From a virus: DNA of 64,000 bases. The stretch spans positions 25,079-89,078 of the IMG/VR virus record IMGVR_UViG_3300032157_000004; one strand, written 5' to 3'. Positions 8,023 to 14,490 of the stretch are shown piece by piece (positions within the stretch are counted from its first letter, which is position 1; the number at the start of each line of letters is the position of its first letter). A program made the translations under genes and the position numbers. Under the pieces are notes generated by a model, which did no database searches, was not told the DNA's origin, and saw only the letters and a program-made list of their open reading frames with translations.

Positions 8023-8046
8023 TTTCTTTTTTCTCCTGAAAAATTT

Positions 8047-8370
8047 TTAGCCGTAAATCAGCCCAGCTTTACCGCTGACTGTCATCACACGATTGCCATT
8101 GTACTGCTTGCCTTTACGCAAGTCGGGCCTACGTTTAGCCTTAGACAAGACCAGCACAGGCTCGTCGCCTCTCTGGTATGTTCTCGGCGTCAACTGTCTG
8201 TAGCCCTGACTGACAAGATAACGACCATAACAGGCGTTGGCTTCTTGTCCAGTTGAGTGAGTCTTGGGCAAGTGCAGAGAGCGCAAACCCTTATTGGTTG
8301 CGCTAAGAGCCTGTCGTGTCCCTGAACAATGATCAAAAGGTGTATGACACATAAATTTATCTTGGCTCAT
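8047..8370 (-). CDS. Hypothetical protein, 107 aa
   Basis: Not recognised. I start it at ATG 8368-8370 ('MSQDKFMCH') because AGGAGA precedes it at a good distance; an in-frame extension upstream lacks this. It is basic, with several His and Cys residues near the N-terminus (CHTPFDHC) that could bind zinc. The C-terminal half is Lys/Arg-rich ('KAKRRPDLRKGKQY'), consistent with a nucleic-acid-binding role. It is the first gene before the TROVE gene, 24 bases away, and the first protein gene after the RNA region. Confidence 0.6.
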   Translation of the reverse strand: MSQDKFMCHTPFDHCSGTRQALSATNKGLRSLHLPKTHSTGQEANACYGRYLVSQGYRQLTPRTYQRGDEPVLVLSKAKRRPDLRKGKQYNGNRVMTVSGKAGLIYG

Positions 8371-8483
8371 GGTTTTCTCTCCTGACGTTTTCTCTAAAAA
8401 GTTAATCTCAGCCACACTCTACATTACCACGTACGGCTCAGTCAATCCCCAAATAGCTAAATCTTTCAAAATTTGTTGAGGGA

Positions 8484-8662
8484 AGAAGCGGCTAGGGCTT
8501 GGTATCAAAGCGTGGTTAGACACTGATAGAGAAGTATCCCTAACCTACACCACTCAACAAAATAATTTTCTGGAGAGAATGCCAGTGTTGGCGGCTGGCA
8601 CTCTCCACGTTCGAGACAGACCTTACAGGAGTTCACCGATGATCCCCCGAAACATCGGCTAG
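8484..8662 (-). ncRNA. Structured non-coding segment next to tRNA-Asn (candidate Y-RNA-like or leader RNA)
   Basis: On the minus strand several strong stems occur in a row. CCGATG pairs with CATCGG. GGAGAG-TGCCAG pairs with CTGGCA-TT-CTCTCC, a 12-bp nested stem with a 2-base bulge. GGTTAG pairs with CTAACC. No open reading frame fits. It lies between tRNA-Asn and the genes leading to the TROVE protein. I cannot assign an RNA family; a Y-like RNA for the Ro60-like protein, or a 5' leader, are the options. Confidence 0.4.
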
Positions 8663-8736
8663 GCTGCTACGGTAGGACTCGAACCTACATTTTTCCGGTT
8701 AACAGCCGGATGCCTTGCCAGTCGGCCACATAGCAG
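8663..8736 (-). tRNA. tRNA-Asn (GTT)
   Basis: Minus-strand cloverleaf. The acceptor CTGCTAT pairs with GTAGCAG (one G-U). The anticodon arm is TCCGG-CTGTTAA-CCGGA with anticodon GTT, and the T-arm is GTAGG-TTCGAGT-CCTAC. CCA is not encoded. The structure is complete, so the gene is probably functional. Confidence 0.9.
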
Positions 8737-8739
8737 TAA

Positions 8740-8897
8740 TGGGTAGGGAGATACTGATCAGGTATCCTTATCGGCTTCCCTACCGAACCGAGTCTGTATC
8801 CAGACACACTAGCTGACTGTCTCTCCATTTGGCCGGAGACACGTTGTATAGCCTCTGGCCTTTGACGCCGCCAGTGACGTAAACAGATCTGTTTAGG
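8740..8897 (-). ncRNA. Structured spacer RNA between tRNA-Asn and tRNA-Asp
   Basis: On the minus strand GGTAGGGA pairs with TCCCTACC, enclosing a second stem GATAC/GTATC with a 10-nt one-sided bulge. GTCTG-GATA-CAGAC forms a tetraloop hairpin, and TGTCTCC can pair with GGAGAGACA. No coding frame is convincing. These hairpins may be tRNA-processing signals or independent small RNAs. Confidence 0.4.
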
Positions 8898-8973
8898 CGA
8901 GACTGATCAGATTTGAACTGACGATCTTCTGTTCGACAAACAGACGCATTGGCCCTGGCTATGCTACAGTCCC
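8898..8973 (-). tRNA. tRNA-Asp (GTC)
   Basis: The acceptor GGGACTG pairs with CAGTCTC (one G-U). The D-stem is GCAT/ATGC, the anticodon arm TCTGT-TTGTCGA-ACAGA with anticodon GTC, and the T-arm GTCAG-TTCAAAT-CTGAT. CCA is not encoded. This is a canonical cloverleaf. Confidence 0.9.
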
Positions 8974-9060
8974 GTAAAGAGGCTTTATAGCGGGCTGCAA
9001 CCCTTGCCTCTTGCACTACACTTATCCGAAAACGCCCACTTTCTTAATGGAGGTGAAAAA

Positions 9061-9115
9061 CTCATCGGCTGTATCTTCGCGCTCCGACTTGATTAAAGTT
9101 GGAACAGCCGATGAG
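9061..9115 (-). ncRNA. Strong nested hairpin directly 3' of tRNA-Pro
   Basis: CTCATCGGCTGT (9061-9072) is perfectly complementary to ACAGCCGATGAG (9104-9115). A second stem, CCGACTT/AAGTTGG, lies nested inside with a one-sided bulge. It starts one base after the encoded CCA of tRNA-Pro, so the two are probably co-transcribed. It may be a processing stem, a terminator-like stem without a T run, or a small RNA. Confidence 0.55.
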
Positions 9116-9116
9116 A

Positions 9117-9191
9117 TGGTCAAGGTGGCAGGAATCGAACCTGCGTGTACTTGCTCCCAAAGCAAGCGGGTGGCCTCTACCCTACACCCTG
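9117..9191 (-). tRNA. tRNA-Pro (TGG), CCA encoded
   Basis: The acceptor CAGGGTG pairs with CACCTTG. The D-stem is GGGT/ACCC, the anticodon arm CTTGC-TTTGGGA-GCAAG with anticodon TGG, and the T-arm GCAGG-TTCGATT-CCTGC. Discriminator A is followed by an encoded CCA at 9117-9119. Confidence 0.9.
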
Positions 9192-9287
9192 ATAAGCCTC
9201 GAAAGGGAGTTACCCTCTAACGATGTCGGGCATACAGCACCGTCTAGTCTTTCCTAGAAGCCAAGAAACACGTCGCTTAGTGAACGG

Positions 9288-9328
9288 ATTAAAAAGTAAG
9301 CGTTGGTTTTCAGACCTCACTTTTTAAT
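9288..9328. ncRNA. Hairpin in the tRNA spacer
   Basis: ATTAAAAAGT (9288-9297) is perfectly complementary to ACTTTTTAAT (9319-9328) around a 21-nt loop. It is A/T-rich on both arms and could work as a terminator in either direction, but it lacks a GC-rich stem base. The surrounding 9192-9373 has no convincing gene. Confidence 0.35.
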
Positions 9329-9373
9329 TAACGTAGCCGTACCTGCGGAATATTTTAGGCATATTCATACCAG

Positions 9374-9442
9374 TGGCGGGGGCCGGATTTGAACCTGCGA
9401 CCACCCTCTTAACAGGAGAAGTAACCCTTATCTAACACCACC
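9374..9442 (-). tRNA. tRNA-Asn-like gene (GTT) with short D-arm, possibly degenerate
   Basis: The acceptor GGTGGTG pairs with CCCCGCC with one mismatch. The anticodon stem-loop is TTCTC-CTGTTAA-GAGGG (anticodon GTT), and the T-arm is GCAGG-TTCAAAT-CCGGC with one mismatch. Only about 69 nt are present because positions 8-26 are shortened and no normal D-stem forms. No CCA is encoded. It shares 'GTTACTTCT' before the anticodon with the neighbour at 9721. It could be a decayed tRNA or a tRNA mimic. Confidence 0.5.
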
Positions 9443-9631
9443 GAACAATTCAGTTGTTAAAGTAAACACCTTCGGATGGTGTCGAACCATCTACTCGGCT
9501 TGTCAGGCTTTGCGTATCCCCTCCCTCCAGAGCGACAAACTTCTGTCGAGAGCGACCGAAGATGATAATATCAGGGGAAGGAGGCGAAAACAGATATTTT
9601 CGGTGCTACCGTTACACTATCTCCGCAGACG

Positions 9632-9675
9632 CTTTAGAGAGTGGATGCCTTCTGTGTCCAGAAGGCACTCTAAAG
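9632..9675 (-). ncRNA. Nested hairpin beside the tRNA-Gly-like gene
   Basis: CTTTAGAG pairs with CTCTAAAG and, inside it, GCCTTCTG pairs with CAGAAGGC around a 4-nt loop, with a 7-nt one-sided bulge. It has the same outer-stem, one-sided bulge, inner-stem design as 9061-9115. No gene overlaps convincingly. Confidence 0.45.
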
Positions 9676-9720
9676 CTGACTTCAAAAGTGTTAATGCTTG
9701 CAACGGCCACTTTTGTAGTT

Positions 9721-9790
9721 TGGAGCGGAGAGTGGGACTCGAACCCACACTCGTCTTTTGGCATAAGAAGTAACTGTTTCCTATCACCAC
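9721..9790 (-). tRNA. tRNA-Gly-like gene (GCC) with short D-arm, CCA encoded
   Basis: The acceptor GTGGTGA pairs with TCTCCGC with one T-T mismatch. The anticodon loop ATGCCAA gives GCC on a 4-bp stem (TCTT/AAGA). The T-arm GTGGG-TTCGAGT-CCCAC is perfect. Discriminator T is followed by an encoded CCA. The D-arm is reduced to a few pairs with a 4-nt loop, giving about 67 nt before CCA. The encoded CCA argues for maturation, the short D-arm against normal use in translation. Confidence 0.55.
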
Positions 9791-9895
9791 CTGATGACAT
9801 CACTATAGCATGGCGTCGGCGGCTTGTCTATCCCCAATAGGCTACATATTTTCAACAGATTTAGAAGAACGGCGGCGACTTCCATAGCCTAATGG

Positions 9896-10040
9896 CTAAA
9901 TCTGTTAAACGCCCGCAACCCCGCAAGTAGTTAATACTATATTATTGCTATTGGGTAAGGGAAAATAGTATATATAGGCTCTATAGGTAATAGGGGAGGA
10001 GTGACTACTTGTTGTAGTGGTGCGTAAACAACAGATTTAG
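9896..10040. repeat. Inverted-repeat element A (145 bp) at the end of the late block
   Basis: The ends are perfect 11-bp inverted repeats, CTAAATCTGTT (9896-9906) and AACAGATTTAG (10030-10040). Similarity continues inward through 'AAGTAGT' and 'ACTACTT' for about 38 bp on each side. The centre (about 9932-9998) is AT-rich with further small dyads. A third copy of the terminal motif lies at 9853-9865. The right half resembles the inverted left half of element B at 62721. It may be a replication or termination signal or a miniature mobile element; it follows the last gene of the late block. Confidence 0.65.
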
Positions 10041-10044
10041 ACAA

Positions 10045-10575
10045 TCAGCCATTCTTAAAAAGCCGGATCACGCTTAAACGCGAACCCCAACCGTTGCCTA
10101 AACCCGATCCAAGAAGGTTCCAGTTTGTGCCAGCACTAGCCGCCATCAGTCGATAGCGGTAGTTGATGCCAACTCTGAGGATACAATTGGTGTGGATAGA
10201 TGTGGCGCTGCCTAAAGTCGAAGCTGCCGCTGCCATCGTGCCTGGAAGTTGTGCGAAAGTACCCGTTGCCGGATCTTCTTCTATGTAGCCGTAGCCTTGA
10301 GCATCTACGCCTGTCGTCGGGCTTGCCATGACTGTGTAGTTAAAAAAATAAATTCCGGCTTCCAAAATAGTTAAGATACTAGAAGCCAAAGAAAAAATTT
10401 CCGGCGCTGAGTTCTGACGAGTCGTAATGAGAGGAACAACGATGGCAGCAATATAGGCAGACCCAAAGAAGCCGGAGTCGTACCACTCTGCCGACCAGTT
10501 GCGATCTTCTACGTCTAAGTGATCCGCCGATCCGATTTGCTGTGAATCGGTGTTTCTAAGTCCTACAGTGGGCAT
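10045..10575 (-). CDS. Putative distal virion protein, 176 aa, possibly C1q/jelly-roll-like
   Basis: This is the last gene of the late block, after the tail-tip genes. The second half is hydrophobic beta-strand-rich with aromatic strands ('AGIYFFNYTVMAS', 'NYRYRLMAAS', 'RLSVIRLF' at the C-terminus), a pattern like C1q/TNF-type jelly rolls found in phage receptor-binding proteins. I cannot confirm the family. Gene order points to a tail-tip adhesin or minor tail protein. Confidence 0.5.
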   Translation of the reverse strand: MPTVGLRNTDSQQIGSADHLDVEDRNWSAEWYDSGFFGSAYIAAIVVPLITTRQNSAPEIFSLASSILTILEAGIYFFNYTVMASPTTGVDAQGYGYIEEDPATGTFAQLPGTMAAAASTLGSATSIHTNCILRVGINYRYRLMAASAGTNWNLLGSGLGNGWGSRLSVIRLFKNG

Positions 10576-10632
10576 TCATCAAACTCCCATCACAATTCCA
10601 TCAAGTTTCCGTCACAAAAAGACTTGACAGCA

Positions 10633-11817
10633 TCACACTTCGGTTCCCCTAAGTCCAAGCCGTGCGCTACGCATGTCGTATTTAGAACTCATACCGCCAG
10701 AAAATTGCACAGCATAGGGTGTTCGCATGTCGAACTGTACCGATTCAATTCTGAGCATCCTGGGATCACGATGTAAGTCAGAAAAAACTGGCCCCAGCCC
10801 TGGTAAGAAGTCAGAAAAAAATATCCACTTGCCAGGTCGAATTCGCCAGGGAGAAACAATACTGCCACCAGAGTCGAGAATAAGTCTCCTGGGATCGGCA
10901 ATCTCGATGGTGTAGTCTACCTCACTCGACCCTGGCCCATAGACAGGCTTGCGATTTGAGTAGATGCCAAAGTAATGCCGGATGTTGTTAGCGTCACCCA
11001 TTGCCGTCACACCGCGAATGTGTTCGTTAGCAAGCTGGTCATCGTTCTCGTAGAGCGGCACAGCGGACGTATTTAAGGCGATCTCGCTGTGATCGCTAGA
11101 TATCCAGCCTGAGTTAAGATGTGCGCTTAGAACAGCCTTAATGCGGTCGGAGATGGTTATTGTGCCTGTGCCTGGAGTCGTGTAGTTATAGGGATAGGTC
11201 AATGTCCGATACCAGCCGACGCAGTTGATAGTCAAAGAAATTTCTTCGTTGGAAAAAGAAAAATTTGAAGAAATTTCTGGATGACCATGTTCGGTCAACC
11301 ACATATCGACTAGCTGGTCAGAATTGGCGTCAGTCACGCCCGCCAAAGATAAAATTTTAAACCAGATACCCCAGTCGGATTGTGATGCTGTGTTGTTAAC
11401 GGTCGGTGTTTTCTTGCGGACACCGATCTGAGGCGGATAAACCGATGTGTCCACACCGGAATAGATTGCAAAAACACGGTTGGAGATATCGGTCACTGGC
11501 CCTAGTGTAAGGGAAAGTCCTGCCTGATTAACATTGATTGAATCAACAAAACCTTCCCACACCGAGTCTAAAAAATTATCATAGACGATGATAGGTCGAA
11601 ACAGACCGTCCTGCACCCACTCGTCTAAAGATGCCTGGTTTTCCGACAAAGAAAAAGAAGCTGTGTCGAAACCGCCGAAAGCATTGATGGTGTGTCGCCA
11701 GTCCTGAACGGAAACGTCTAAATTTCCTCTCCAGTTGCCGCCTTTTGGCAGTCTCTCAAAGTAGGAAATCGTAAAATTTTGACTGGAAAAATTACTGCCG
11801 ATAGACGCCCCAAACAC
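10633..11817 (-). CDS. Minor tail / tail-tip protein, 394 aa
   Basis: Beta-rich protein directly downstream of a large propeller-bearing tail protein, overlapping its stop by one base. Phrases such as 'WRHTINAFGGFDTASFSL', 'LDEWVQDGLFRPIIVYD' and 'VWEGFVDSINVNQAGL' resemble the phage tail-hub proteins in which a first beta-domain describes an offset from the virion axis. Position after the tape measure supports a role in the distal tail or hub. No enzymatic motif is visible. The exact family is not recognised. Confidence 0.6.
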   Translation of the reverse strand: MFGASIGSNFSSQNFTISYFERLPKGGNWRGNLDVSVQDWRHTINAFGGFDTASFSLSENQASLDEWVQDGLFRPIIVYDNFLDSVWEGFVDSINVNQAGLSLTLGPVTDISNRVFAIYSGVDTSVYPPQIGVRKKTPTVNNTASQSDWGIWFKILSLAGVTDANSDQLVDMWLTEHGHPEISSNFSFSNEEISLTINCVGWYRTLTYPYNYTTPGTGTITISDRIKAVLSAHLNSGWISSDHSEIALNTSAVPLYENDDQLANEHIRGVTAMGDANNIRHYFGIYSNRKPVYGPGSSEVDYTIEIADPRRLILDSGGSIVSPWRIRPGKWIFFSDFLPGLGPVFSDLHRDPRMLRIESVQFDMRTPYAVQFSGGMSSKYDMRSARLGLRGTEV

Positions 11818-14393
11818 TAGCTCACCCCGCGATAGGCCAGATATTGCTGTTGTTTATAGACCTGCACAGAGCCAGGAGCCTCTGGATAGCTGGCCCAGTA
11901 ATCGTTCCAGTGTAGAACCATAAACCAGAGTCGCTGGTCTTTGTTGGCTTGCAGAATCATCGGCCCATTGTTGACTGCCTGGTACTTACTTACAATCAGC
12001 CCAGCCGGATTGCGATTCAAAGCAGAGATGGCGATTTTTGGATTGGTAATACTGTCTACATCCAAAAAATTTTGATTGGCAATTTGTGGTGTACCAACAG
12101 GCGTCAGATCAGGGATGTAAGCATCAATCGCCCATTCATCAATTGGCATAAGCACAACATCATAGAGATAAAGCTGCCTTGCTGTCGCCGTCGTGTAGCC
12201 CTGGACGACAATCTGCATTTGATCGGATAAGCTTCCGCCCATACAAGCAATCTCCCTGGTCGAGATCGCAAGCTGTCCAAAATCCACCGCTTCCCACTCT
12301 TTGTTGGCTGTCGGGTAGACCGGATTGGTATTGAGACGCATACCACCAGACCCAAATCGCATCTGGAGTCGAAGCCGCCAACCTTGCGTTGTGGCGTTGT
12401 TATAGAGACACCTAACAAAAGCACGATAATAGCCATGAAATTCTCTGGCAATAGATGTGCTGAGTGTAATCGTAACCAGGTCTTTCCAGTCGTTCAAGTC
12501 TCCGGCGCTGCTAAGATTTACGCTGAGTCTCCTCCCCGTTGGAGCCGTAGAGTCGTTGACCCAGCTAATCCCCGTTGCAGAGCCTTGTGTCATTGTGATA
12601 CCAAAAGGTAGCTGTGTATCCGATATGTTGATATATGGATTGAAATTAGAACCTCTGTCAAGACTTCTCAGCCCACAGACTACTCTCTCGATTATAAAAC
12701 CCGACTGGCTATGGTATTTGACTCTGCCCACAGCGGGAAGATCGCCCTTTACTTGGTCTGCCGAAATGTCTATATAGGGCAACAGTGTCGTGTAGATAAA
12801 ACGATTGTCATGGATAGGATATTTCGGATCTGAGCCGACTGCGCTGATTCTAGCTCTTACCCAGTAACCTGTGATGCCGTTGACAGTTGTAGTTGACCAA
12901 GAAGGAGGCACAGCCCAGGAAACATTATTGACCCCAGGAATCTTAAACTGATCGGTGTTGTCCAGAGGGTTTAGAGCAGACCAGGAAGCCCCGTTCCAGT
13001 ATTCCCAGACAACTGTTAAATTTTCTTGGATCTGTGTGATATCAAAATTTAAATCAGAAAAAGTTCCGCCAGGAACATTGGAGTCGTTTGTCTTTGAGCC
13101 AAAGTAAACTGCCTTGTTGACAGTCGGATTGGTTCCCAAAAGCTCATAGGGAGGCACAGCCCCAAACTGGAGATTAGAATAAGTGGAGCCGTTATAGTGA
13201 AAGACATGCGAAATATTAGAAAAAGAAAATTTATTAGAGACAAAAACTTCGTTCTCACAAGTCGGAAGTCTACCCAAGAATCGTGAAGTAGCGACTCCAG
13301 GTGTGCCAGGAGGTTCAGGCTCGTCTGGCGGATCGACAGGAGGGTTGCCACCGCCTTCGCCGCCCGTTCCGCTGAAAAGAAAAATTTCTCCTGATGCCCC
13401 ACCCGCAATCAAAACACCCGATGTAGTTCTGACAAAAGAATAAATTTGTCCTACCGGAGCGGTTGTTGCCAATGCCCAGCTTAGACCGGAATTGTAAGAG
13501 ACATAGATAGCGCCATTGGCCCCTGCCCAAATAGTACGCAGTATTGAATTGTGATCGGGAGTTGTGTCAACGTACATGGCATTATAAAGAATGCCGTCCG
13601 CTGGCCCGTAGAGAAGGGCAAAGTTAAAGCCTGATGAGCCGCCGCCTGGGTAGTGCCAGATGTTTGTATCTGTTACGTCAGCGGCCCCCTTGACTGCCCA
13701 TAAAGCGTCCCTACGATAGACACCAGCGGCGTCTTTGTGTAGGAAAGAAACCATATCCAGACCGCCGTTACCTGCACCGCCACCGTAGGTTCCAAAAGCG
13801 ACTAGCTGGTTAGTTGCCTGGTTGACGCCATGCATGGCTGTGTAGTAGCCGTCTACACCAATAAAAACTAAAGTAGTACCGTAGGCACTGGGTTCGCCAG
13901 AGAAGGGAGTAGCGGCTGCGGACTCTCGATAGGAGGCAACCGACAGATGGGTACGATGATAGTCCGGTGTGGATACATAATTCCAGCTTCCAAAAGCACC
14001 TGAGCTATTGCTGTAAACAATTGGGGAATGAGCAGAGTTTGTAACCGGATAGCCAACGGCAACCAGTCTGTTACCTGATTGGATCGCCGTGATATCCAGA
14101 TAGCCTGTACCGTTAGGGTGCGACCATACCTTAGACCAGTTAGAACCGTTGTTGACACTGAGCCAGATGCCACTTGTTCCCGACGCTCCCGACATGGCAG
14201 CTAAGATATGGCCGGAGCTTTGAATCTTAGCAAAGGCATTGATTGAGTCAGCCCCAGAACCAAATGTAGCAAGTAATGTCCAAGTCAAGCCGTTGTCGGA
14301 TGACTTGTAGAGTCTGGCAGAACTGTTTGTCCCTGCTAGCACGTCGCCGTTATTTGCTTGGATTAGAGCTTTGACATCGCCTAAAATTGCCAC
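11817..14393 (-). CDS. Large tail protein with N-terminal BNR/Asp-box beta-propeller, 858 aa
   Basis: Residues 1 to about 350 contain repeated Asp-box motifs (S-x-D/N-x-G-x-x-W): 'SSDNGLTW', 'SVNNGSNW' and 'SYNSGLSW', as in sialidase-type and Ycf48-like beta-propellers. They end in a Gly/Pro/Glu-rich linker ('GGEGGGNPPVDPPDEPEPPG'). The remaining 480 residues are beta-sandwich-like and unassigned. It lies in the tail-tip cluster behind the tape measure, so it is probably a fibre or adhesin that contacts host glycans. The propeller resembles that of the tail tube protein at 23852. Confidence 0.7.
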   Translation of the reverse strand: MAILGDVKALIQANNGDVLAGTNSSARLYKSSDNGLTWTLLATFGSGADSINAFAKIQSSGHILAAMSGASGTSGIWLSVNNGSNWSKVWSHPNGTGYLDITAIQSGNRLVAVGYPVTNSAHSPIVYSNSSGAFGSWNYVSTPDYHRTHLSVASYRESAAATPFSGEPSAYGTTLVFIGVDGYYTAMHGVNQATNQLVAFGTYGGGAGNGGLDMVSFLHKDAAGVYRRDALWAVKGAADVTDTNIWHYPGGGSSGFNFALLYGPADGILYNAMYVDTTPDHNSILRTIWAGANGAIYVSYNSGLSWALATTAPVGQIYSFVRTTSGVLIAGGASGEIFLFSGTGGEGGGNPPVDPPDEPEPPGTPGVATSRFLGRLPTCENEVFVSNKFSFSNISHVFHYNGSTYSNLQFGAVPPYELLGTNPTVNKAVYFGSKTNDSNVPGGTFSDLNFDITQIQENLTVVWEYWNGASWSALNPLDNTDQFKIPGVNNVSWAVPPSWSTTTVNGITGYWVRARISAVGSDPKYPIHDNRFIYTTLLPYIDISADQVKGDLPAVGRVKYHSQSGFIIERVVCGLRSLDRGSNFNPYINISDTQLPFGITMTQGSATGISWVNDSTAPTGRRLSVNLSSAGDLNDWKDLVTITLSTSIAREFHGYYRAFVRCLYNNATTQGWRLRLQMRFGSGGMRLNTNPVYPTANKEWEAVDFGQLAISTREIACMGGSLSDQMQIVVQGYTTATARQLYLYDVVLMPIDEWAIDAYIPDLTPVGTPQIANQNFLDVDSITNPKIAISALNRNPAGLIVSKYQAVNNGPMILQANKDQRLWFMVLHWNDYWASYPEAPGSVQVYKQQQYLAYRGVS

Positions 14394-14454
14394 TTGATCT
14401 TTCCCCTAAAAAATTGTAAAATTTTATTTGCTTGATCGAATAGCTTTTGCGCGT

Positions 14455-14487
14455 ACAAAGTCGGCTCTGACCAGAGGCCGACTTTGT
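14455..14487. promoter_or_regulatory. Long hairpin between two tail genes
   Basis: ACAAAGTCGGC (14455-14465) pairs with GCCGACTTTGT (14477-14487), and TCTG/CAGA continue the stem, giving about 15 bp with one bulge. On the minus (coding) strand no T run follows, whereas on the plus strand TATTTTA follows. It may be a processing or stability element rather than a terminator for the late mRNA. Confidence 0.5.
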
Positions 14488-14490
14488 ATT

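Noticed and set aside
8780-9016. 78-codon minus-strand frame through the RNA region
   Set aside because: It runs through tRNA-Asp and the hairpins, has no ribosome site and no protein features.
9484-9550. Possible sixth tRNA around the 'GTCGAACCATC' motif
   Set aside because: A T-arm-like stem can be drawn, but no matching acceptor stem or 7-nt anticodon loop could be found.
14455-14487. Strong hairpin considered as a terminator of the late mRNA
   Set aside because: On the coding (minus) strand no T run follows; reported only as a structural element.
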